Position numbers and translations under genes: made by a program. Below are positions 22,930-26,316 of a DNA stretch of 26,316 bases, in pieces. Source of the stretch: a virus; IMG/VR virus record IMGVR_UViG_3300042902_000075, positions 1 to 26,316 of that record. One strand, given 5' to 3'. A model generated the notes under the pieces. It saw only the letters and a program-made list of their open reading frames with translations, searched no databases and had not been told where the DNA came from. The first letter of the stretch is position 1. Each line of letters opens with the position of its first letter.

Positions 22930-23484
22930 CTACCTCTTCCCTTTGCTCACATAATATTTATAATGTCTATCGAATGTTGAGTTGAACTTTTCTTTTATTA
23001 CTCTATCCGCTGTATCCATTCCCTCTTTGTTTACCATCGAAGTAGGGCTAATGACTGATATCTTTATTAGTGGGTATTGCTTATCGGTACTACGTCTAAA
23101 TACTTGTAGGCTTCCACTTGTCTTTGCCTTAGCTATGAACGCGCCCTTTACTGCTCCCTTACGTGATTGCTTCAACACCTTTGCTGATGTCTTGTAGTAT
23201 GTCTTAGCTCCCTTTGTCTTAGCTACCGACTGAGTAGCATTGAAGTGTATCAGTCCTATCGGTTGGCTCCTAACCTTTATGATTGATTCATCCCTGCCTT
23301 TGCTTGCCTTAGTGATTGTCATCTTCGGGTCTAAGTCCTGCTTTTTAATGTTATAGTATGCCCTTACTACTTTGCTCATCTCACTCTTAACAGTCTTTGC
23401 TGTGTCGTTCAGTGTACGTGTCAATGCCTTGTCGAATACATTAGGGTCTATATTAAATCCTGATGTATCTAATTCGATTGTCAT
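22930..23484 (-). CDS. Minor tail protein Z-like
   Basis: The 184-aa protein is basic. It carries the phage Z family pattern: an N-terminal helix with ALTRTLNDTAKTVKSEMSKV (residues 20-39) and YNIKKQDLDPKMTI, then strands (IIKVRSQPIGLIHF) and a second half with GAFIAKAKTSGSLQVFRRST. Lambda gpZ makes the tail competent to inject DNA. Here the gene is upstream of the terminase promoter instead of between FII and U. It overlaps the membrane zinc-ribbon gene by 4 bases. Confidence 0.7.
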   Translation of the reverse strand: MTIELDTSGFNIDPNVFDKALTRTLNDTAKTVKSEMSKVVRAYYNIKKQDLDPKMTITKASKGRDESIIKVRSQPIGLIHFNATQSVAKTKGAKTYYKTSAKVLKQSRKGAVKGAFIAKAKTSGSLQVFRRSTDKQYPLIKISVISPTSMVNKEGMDTADRVIKEKFNSTFDRHYKYYVSKGKR

Positions 23485-23720
23485 CTTATACCCTCAAACA
23501 ATATGCTTGATACTTTAGTGCTTCCACATCTAGTACAGCGCCACCCGCCTATTCTTATGCTGAGTAGTATCCAAACTATTATCCAAACGATAGAGCCTAC
23601 ACCCATGGAGAACAGTCCTAAGAATATAGTAATGAATAGATGTAACACGTGGTTAGTTGTGGGGCGTTCTAGTTTGCCGTTATCTCCGCATACTTTGCAT
23701 TTGCCGTGTATGTACTGCAT
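23481..23720 (-). CDS. Membrane zinc-ribbon protein with LITAF-like topology
   Basis: The 79-aa protein has CKVCG (C8, C11), a hydrophobic stretch (residues 25-58, HLFITIFLGLFSMGVGS and on), and WRCTRCGS (C62, C65). Two CxxC knuckles joined through a membrane-inserted segment recall the LITAF domain, in which they form one zinc ribbon at the membrane face. The ATG at 23720 shares a base with the upstream stop (TAATG), so it is preferred over the longer frame to 23786. Function is unknown; related small phage proteins exist. Confidence 0.6.
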   Translation of the reverse strand: MQYIHGKCKVCGDNGKLERPTTNHVLHLFITIFLGLFSMGVGSIVWIIVWILLSIRIGGWRCTRCGSTKVSSILFEGIR

Positions 23721-23878
23721 TACTTTATACCGTCCGATGTTTTTATGCCAAACAGCTTGAACACTCTTTGCATTATCGTTCCGCACTTATCGCACACTTC
23801 ATCACGATTACTGTCTGCCATTGGCTTCTCGATTACCGCTTCATTACCGCAGTTGTTACACTTGTAAGGATAAAGCAT
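23720..23878 (-). CDS. Small zinc-ribbon protein, FmdB/Com-like
   Basis: The 52-aa protein has YKCNNCGN (C7, C10) and VCDKCGT (C29, C32), a classic four-Cys zinc knuckle pair, and a basic, hydrophobic C terminus. FmdB-type proteins and the Mu phage regulator Com have this look; Com binds mRNA to expose a ribosome site. Here the gene lies just behind a leader whose ribosome site is hidden by pairing. It overlaps the 37-aa gene by 23 bases in another frame and the membrane zinc-ribbon gene by TAATG. An RNA-binding role is an inference from analogy only. Confidence 0.6.
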   Translation of the reverse strand: MLYPYKCNNCGNEAVIEKPMADSNRDEVCDKCGTIMQRVFKLFGIKTSDGIK

Positions 23879-23969
23879 CTCTAATCCTTTTAACTTCGTC
23901 TTTTGGCAAACAGTATATGCCTTTGCAACTTAACATCAACTTATTAAGTCTTTTGATTGTATCGTCCAT
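23856..23969 (-). CDS. 37-aa leader peptide gene
   Basis: ATG at 23969 follows the ribosome site AAAGGAC at a good distance, and the frame stops at 23856-23858 after overlapping the zinc-ribbon gene start. The peptide is basic and helical, with two Cys (MDDTIKRLNKLMLSCKGIYC at the start). The overlap implies that its translation controls that of the zinc-ribbon gene. Its ribosome site is part of the competing stems in the leader. No family was recognised. Confidence 0.5.
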   Translation of the reverse strand: MDDTIKRLNKLMLSCKGIYCLPKDEVKRIRDALSLQV

Positions 23970-23971
23970 TT

Positions 23972-24025
23972 TTCAGTCCTTTTGTTAACTTACTACAACC
24001 CGAAAAGGACGAACAAAACGGGCTG
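23972..24025 (-). promoter_or_regulatory. Leader with two competing stems, one hiding a ribosome site
   Basis: Stem B pairs GTCCTTTT (24010-24003) with AAAAGGAC (23983-23976), 8 perfect pairs, extended by 3 more past a single bulge; it buries the ribosome site of the 37-aa gene. Stem A pairs CAGCCCG (24025-24019) with CGGGTTG (24002-23996), 7 pairs with one wobble, and holds the 5' arm of stem B in its loop. The arms interleave, so the stems either exclude each other or form a pseudoknot. The transcript from the promoter at 24044-24049 would start just upstream. Confidence 0.5.
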
Positions 24026-24043
24026 ATATAAACTAACTCCCAT

Positions 24044-24054
24044 ATTATAGCGTA
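24044..24054 (-). promoter_or_regulatory. Promoter, TACGCTATAAT type, for the zinc-ribbon/Z unit
   Basis: The minus strand reads AATACGCTATAATATG, with -10 at 24049-24044; the 11-mer is identical to those at 5118-5128 and 22764-22774. The -35 region is poor. The start point would fall near 24037, leaving a leader of roughly 68 bases before the 37-aa gene. Confidence 0.6.
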
Positions 24055-24093
24055 TTTTTACTTAGTCTTCTCATTTTTTTCTAACAACTCTGA

Positions 24094-24192
24094 TTAACTT
24101 TTGATAGTACTCAGTTGGATATAAAACCGTTTTTGCTGTATCTGCTCAAACTCTTCTTTCGTTATTTTTACTTTTAAATCTATCTTACTCAT
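24094..24192 (-). pseudogene. Small gene, possibly frameshifted (32 aa as it stands)
   Basis: The ATG at 24192 overlaps the end of the upstream 64-aa gene, and the 0 frame stops at 24094-24096. After the run CAAAAAC (near 24130) the -1 frame reads protein-like YPTEYYQKLIRVVRKK, and after the 0-frame stop the 0 frame reads SELLEKNEKTK. Together they look like one ancestral protein of about 45 aa cut by one or two small indels. Alternatively the 32-aa peptide is the real product, or frameshifting occurs. No function is known. Confidence 0.4.
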
Positions 24193-24379
24193 CAAACAAA
24201 CTCCCATTTTCCCTCACACTGATATATCCATTGCATACAAAACCGCTAGACCGTATCTCTCTTAACTCAAAGGTTTCATACTCGTTATTGTTTGCCTCTC
24301 CGTTTCTCTTGCATTCTCGGCATATTGTCAACTCTTGGTCTGGCTTGTAGCATTTGATTGGTTCTGTTTGTTGGCCCAT
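24185..24379 (-). CDS. Small Cys-containing hypothetical protein
   Basis: The 64-aa protein has CYKPDQELTICRECKRN (residues 10-26), so three or four Cys could hold a metal or form a small knuckle; a further Cys lies near 49. It is polar and acidic at the C terminus. A good ribosome site (AAGGA) precedes its ATG. It lies in a row of small accessory genes, 10 bases behind the YopX gene. No family was recognised. Confidence 0.55.
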   Translation of the reverse strand: MGQQTEPIKCYKPDQELTICRECKRNGEANNNEYETFELREIRSSGFVCNGYISVRENGSLFDE

Positions 24380-24389
24380 CTTATTTTCC

Positions 24390-24746
24390 TTATCCTAAAA
24401 GTTCTTTGTTTTCATAAATGTTTCCGATAACTTCTTGAAATTGATTATCTCTAGGATGTTTTATAAAATTACACCATACTTTAGAATAACTTCTTTTAAT
24501 TTTATCTTTCATTACAAACTCTGGGGCTTGATAAACAACCGCTTGTATATTTCCTTGATTATTTACTATGTCTCCCTCATATATCTCTACACTGTTTTTA
24601 TCAAGCAGTCCTGTAAACTGTTGAGCATTATCCCAATTAAAAACATTTACATTATCAGTTTTTCTAATCCAAGAATAATTACCATTCTCGAAGTATACGA
24701 ACTGCTGAATAGAACTTATCCAGCTACGATATTTTGCTAGTCTCAT
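24390..24746 (-). CDS. YopX-family phage protein
   Basis: The 118-aa protein has the YopX pattern: an aromatic N terminus, then QQFTGLLDKNSVEIYEGDIV near 42-61, a beta middle with AVVYQAPEF, and the closing VIGNIYENKELL. YopX-domain proteins are common in phages and prophages of many bacteria, but their role is not known. Its ATG overlaps the 48-aa gene stop (ATGA). Their usual place is in accessory/early clusters, which suits this region. Confidence 0.8.
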   Translation of the reverse strand: MRLAKYRSWISSIQQFVYFENGNYSWIRKTDNVNVFNWDNAQQFTGLLDKNSVEIYEGDIVNNQGNIQAVVYQAPEFVMKDKIKRSYSKVWCNFIKHPRDNQFQEVIGNIYENKELLG

Positions 24747-24889
24747 CTTCTGCCCTCCGCTGCTTCCATAGCTTCAATCGCTGTGTTATAACCTACGTCT
24801 TCAATCTCTCCGCCGGTCATTTGGATATAGCAAAGACGTTTTTCGTCAGTCCATATCGTGTATTTTTCGTTGCTTGTGTATTCTCCCAT
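24743..24889 (-). CDS. 48-aa hypothetical protein
   Basis: A strong ribosome site (AAGGAGAAGAG) lies just before the ATG at 24889; the frame ends by ATGA overlap with the YopX gene. The protein starts MGEYTSNEKYTIWTDEKRLC, then GGEIEDVGYNTAIEAMEAAE. It looks like a short beta hairpin plus helix and is acidic. No family was recognised. The ribosome site and overlap make it a real gene with good likelihood. Confidence 0.65.
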   Translation of the reverse strand: MGEYTSNEKYTIWTDEKRLCYIQMTGGEIEDVGYNTAIEAMEAAEGRR

Positions 24890-24898
24890 CTCTTCTCC

Positions 24899-25120
24899 TT
24901 ATCTTACTATTAGGTATTCTAGTAGTATTGCTGGTGCTGGAATTAGTATATATATAAAAAATTCAGACATAAAACTTATTGGGTATTCGTTATATTCCCA
25001 TGTCTCTTTACCTTTGTGTGCCTTTACATATTTTAATGTTTCTATCATCATTGCTAATAAGTTTAAGCTCCATACTGCAAATGTAAACCATAAACTAAAA
25101 TTTAACATCTCCACTTTCAC
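24899..25120 (-). CDS. Small membrane protein with two hydrophobic segments
   Basis: The 73-aa protein has hydrophobic segments at about 6-26 and 50-71, with a charged loop between (KYVKAHKGKETWEYNEY). The start is GTG, overlapping the upstream stop in the form GTGA; an in-frame ATG lies four codons later. Such two-span proteins in phage accessory regions include superinfection-exclusion and holin-like factors, but nothing specific was recognised. Confidence 0.55.
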   Translation of the reverse strand: MKVEMLNFSLWFTFAVWSLNLLAMMIETLKYVKAHKGKETWEYNEYPISFMSEFFIYILIPAPAILLEYLIVR

Positions 25121-25392
25121 ACCCCCGCATCTTCAAGATAATCAACCATATCTTTAATTCTCACCCACTCCATAACCTTTGAGAACTCTATGTATTCAAG
25201 TTCAAAGTTTTCAAGTAGCACCTCTGTAAACTCTCTGACATCATCACGGCTTAAACCAAGTGCGTCAAACGATTCGTATTCGCTTTGAATGATGTTCGAC
25301 ACTTCTTCTTCTGTGTCTTCGTCATCGTTGAGCCAAGAGAACTGTTCTTGTAGTAACTCTATGACTTTGTCTTTTATGTCGTCTCTAAGCAT
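25117..25392 (-). CDS. Acidic protein with acyl-carrier-protein-like pattern
   Basis: The 91-aa protein is very acidic and all helical. Residues 42-88 align without gaps to bacterial ACP helix II-III: FDALGLSRDDVREFTEVLLE against [20 protein letters not shown], then ENFELEY against EEFDTEI, ending in DYLEDAG. The phosphopantetheine serine of the DSL motif would fall at Arg49; Ser48 is one place off. It may be an ACP-fold protein that no longer carries a prosthetic group, a mimic of host ACP, or an unrelated acidic helical bundle. Its end overlaps the next gene by GTGA. Confidence 0.5.
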   Translation of the reverse strand: MLRDDIKDKVIELLQEQFSWLNDDEDTEEEVSNIIQSEYESFDALGLSRDDVREFTEVLLENFELEYIEFSKVMEWVRIKDMVDYLEDAGV

Positions 25393-25412
25393 TTTAGTCC
25401 TTTCTTTTATAT

Positions 25413-25724
25413 TTATTTGTTGATTATCCCGCCATGCTTTTCTATTAAATCTTCAACAATTTCAATTGGAACATAGCCATAAACAGTTCCAGTTAAATCT
25501 TCTTCATCTTCTGCATACTCTAAGATTAAGTCATCTTTTTCACTTGGAAATCCCAGTTCTACATTATCATACATGTTGCACGTCTCTCTTGGTGAGCAAT
25601 AGTGAATATTAGTTCCACCTTGTATGCTAATCCTAAACCCATCTTTGCAAACCGCCATTTCTCTAACAGCATGTCGCTCTCCAGTGTATGTTTTTTCTAA
25701 AAATTCTATTGCTTTCATCTTCAA
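25413..25724 (-). CDS. Hypothetical phage protein
   Basis: The 103-aa protein starts MKMKAIEFLEKTYTGERHAV, has a beta middle with GFRISIQGGTNIHYC, and an acidic part (LILEYAEDEEDL) before a helix GYVPIEIVEDLIEKHGGI. The fold looks alpha/beta and soluble; there is no enzyme motif. It resembles small accessory proteins of other phages in length and style, but no family name can be given. It lies 40 bases behind the HTH-like gene. Confidence 0.55.
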   Translation of the reverse strand: MKMKAIEFLEKTYTGERHAVREMAVCKDGFRISIQGGTNIHYCSPRETCNMYDNVELGFPSEKDDLILEYAEDEEDLTGTVYGYVPIEIVEDLIEKHGGIINK

Positions 25725-25764
25725 TCCTTTTCTTTTTATACCCTAATTTTATCAGCTTTAGAAG

Positions 25765-25923
25765 TTAAAGTCCTCGACCTATATCATAATAATAAGCCTT
25801 AACATACACTTCCCATAAGCTAGGCTGTGACTTTTTCCACTTGCTTTTTAGCAGGTGCATTGACTGTCTTGTCCTGCCAAAGTGTTTGGCTAGGATTTTG
25901 TAATCTATGTCTATGTTTTTCAT
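25765..25923 (-). CDS. 52-aa helix-turn-helix-like protein
   Basis: The ATG at 25923 overlaps the upstream stop (ATGA) and the frame ends with TAA at 25765-25767. The protein is basic: DYKILAKHFGRTRQSMHLLK (residues 7-26) reads as a helix-turn-helix, followed by SKWKKSQPSLWEVYV. It could be a small transcription regulator of the phage or a fragment of one. It lies near the start of the operon led by the promoter at 26142-26170, where a regulator is plausible. Confidence 0.6.
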   Translation of the reverse strand: MKNIDIDYKILAKHFGRTRQSMHLLKSKWKKSQPSLWEVYVKAYYYDIGRGL

Positions 25924-26111
25924 ATTGTTAAATTCCTTAGATTATGAAATCCAGAAAAACTGAATGATGGGCTAAACTCAGCAACAAATCTTTTTTTACT
26001 CTTGTAGCTTGTTTTAAAAGTTAAAAATATAGCTTTCACATCATTATAAGAATATTCATTATTCTTAAAGATAATTTTTAAGCTTCTAATTGCGTCTGTA
26101 TATGTTTTCAT
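25920..26111 (-). CDS. 63-aa basic hypothetical protein
   Basis: This is the first gene after the near-consensus promoter. The protein is basic and Ser/Phe-rich, beginning MKTYTDAIRSLKIIFKNNEY and ending SFSGFHNLRNLTI. It has no membrane segment or known motif. A purine-rich ribosome site (AAAAAGGA) precedes its ATG. It overlaps the HTH-like gene by 4 bases. Function is unknown. Confidence 0.55.
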   Translation of the reverse strand: MKTYTDAIRSLKIIFKNNEYSYNDVKAIFLTFKTSYKSKKRFVAEFSPSFSFSGFHNLRNLTI

Positions 26112-26130
26112 TTTAAATCCTTTTTGTCTT

Positions 26131-26151
26131 TTGATAGTATAAGTATATCAA
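26131..26151. repeat. Palindrome TTGATA-N9-TATCAA over a promoter -10
   Basis: TTGATA at 26131-26136 and TATCAA at 26146-26151 form perfect inverted arms that overlap the -10 hexamer and the predicted start of transcription. The inner bases are partly symmetric too. The position is typical of a repressor operator. A related palindrome, with a shorter spacer, lies at 429-446. Confidence 0.5.
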
Positions 26152-26170
26152 GTTTTCTTTACTATGTCAA
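26142..26170 (-). promoter_or_regulatory. Near-consensus sigma-70 promoter TTGACA-17-TATACT
   Basis: The minus strand reads TTGACA at 26170-26165, exactly 17 bases of spacer, then TATACT at 26147-26142. The -35 is perfect, unlike the other promoters in this window. The -35 overlaps the stop of the 40-aa gene, so the accessory operon (26111 leftward) can be expressed separately from the genes to the right. Confidence 0.8.
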
Positions 26171-26289
26171 GCTTTATTGATAATTTCTTTAAAGTATTCC
26201 CTAATTCTTTCACTAACTTCATCGTGCTTTTTGTGGTCGTATCTTTTCTTTTTGGTCGTCTTTACTTGTTCTTTGTATTTTGGTTTCAT
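26167..26289 (-). CDS. 40-aa basic hypothetical protein
   Basis: The ATG at 26289 overlaps the upstream stop in ATGA form, and the frame ends with TGA at 26167-26169. The peptide is very Lys-rich (MKPKYKEQVKTTKKKRYDHK at the start) with a helical end (VSERIREYFKEIINKA). Highly basic small proteins in phage early regions often bind nucleic acid, but nothing specific is recognised. A promoter overlaps its 3' end. Confidence 0.5.
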   Translation of the reverse strand: MKPKYKEQVKTTKKKRYDHKKHDEVSERIREYFKEIINKA

Positions 26290-26316
26290 TTTGGCAATAT
26301 CTTTTTAACTTCATAG
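26286..26316 (-). CDS. C-terminal end of an unidentified gene (partial)
   Basis: Only the last nine codons are in the window (YEVKKILPK, then TGA at 26286-26288). The stop overlaps the next ATG as ATGA, which supports real coding and one operon. Nothing can be said about its function. Confidence 0.4.
   Translation of the reverse strand, partial: YEVKKILPK

Noticed and set aside
23721-23786. Longer start for the membrane zinc-ribbon gene
   Set aside because: The extra 22 residues come from the zinc-ribbon gene in another frame; TAATG at 23718-23722 marks the likely start.

Overview
The window is almost entirely the structural and lysis half of a tailed bacteriophage or prophage with a lambda-like (siphovirus) plan. 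About 25.9 of 26.3 kb is read leftward on the minus strand. No host housekeeping gene, integrase, transposase, tRNA, CRISPR array or insertion sequence was recognised. The DNA is AT-rich and uses the standard bacterial code. Promoters look like extended -10 elements (GCTATAAT) with poor -35 boxes, as in Campylobacterota such as Sulfurimonas, Arcobacter or Helicobacter relatives. That host guess is an inference and is not proven by any host gene.

Layout in transcription order, from right to left. (1) 26316-24094: a cluster of very small, tightly overlapping accessory genes led by a near-consensus promoter (TTGACA-17-TATACT) that overlaps a palindrome. It includes a YopX-domain protein, an acyl-carrier-protein-like acidic protein and small membrane or Cys-containing proteins. 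(2) 24049-22930: a unit with its own promoter and a leader that can form two competing RNA stems, one of which hides a ribosome binding site. It encodes a 37-aa peptide, a small zinc ribbon, a membrane zinc-ribbon protein with LITAF-like topology, and a minor tail protein Z homologue. (3) 22792-16195: the head module behind a promoter bracketed by four TTAACC hexamers. It holds TerS (Nu1-like), TerL (GpA family), gpW, portal, a fused prohead protease-scaffold-capsid protein, a DUF2190 decoration-type protein, a gpFI-position protein and a gpFII-like connector. (4) 15936-11506: the tail shaft, with tail terminator, tube protein, G and GT chaperones made by a -1 ribosomal frameshift at A_AAA_AAG, and the tape measure protein. 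(5) 11509-2112: baseplate, hub and host-recognition proteins, including a tail-domain/beta-propeller fusion, a LamG-type protein and several fibre-like proteins, mostly joined by TAATG stop-start overlaps. (6) 2111-452: the lysis region, with a small Cys-rich PLA2-like protein, a coiled-coil membrane protein, a 34-aa membrane peptide, a GTA-type holin and an M15 peptidase endolysin.

At the far left two small plus-strand reading frames converge on the lysis operon; they were not recognised.

Together the genes package DNA into a protease-matured HK97-fold capsid, build a long non-contractile tail (no sheath gene was seen), recognise the host with carbohydrate-binding-type folds, and lyse it. 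The less ordinary content is regulatory: the frameshift site, an internal start inside the protease-capsid gene, the TTAACC-flanked terminase promoter, a repeated TACGCTATAAT promoter, and the possible RNA switch in front of the zinc-ribbon genes.
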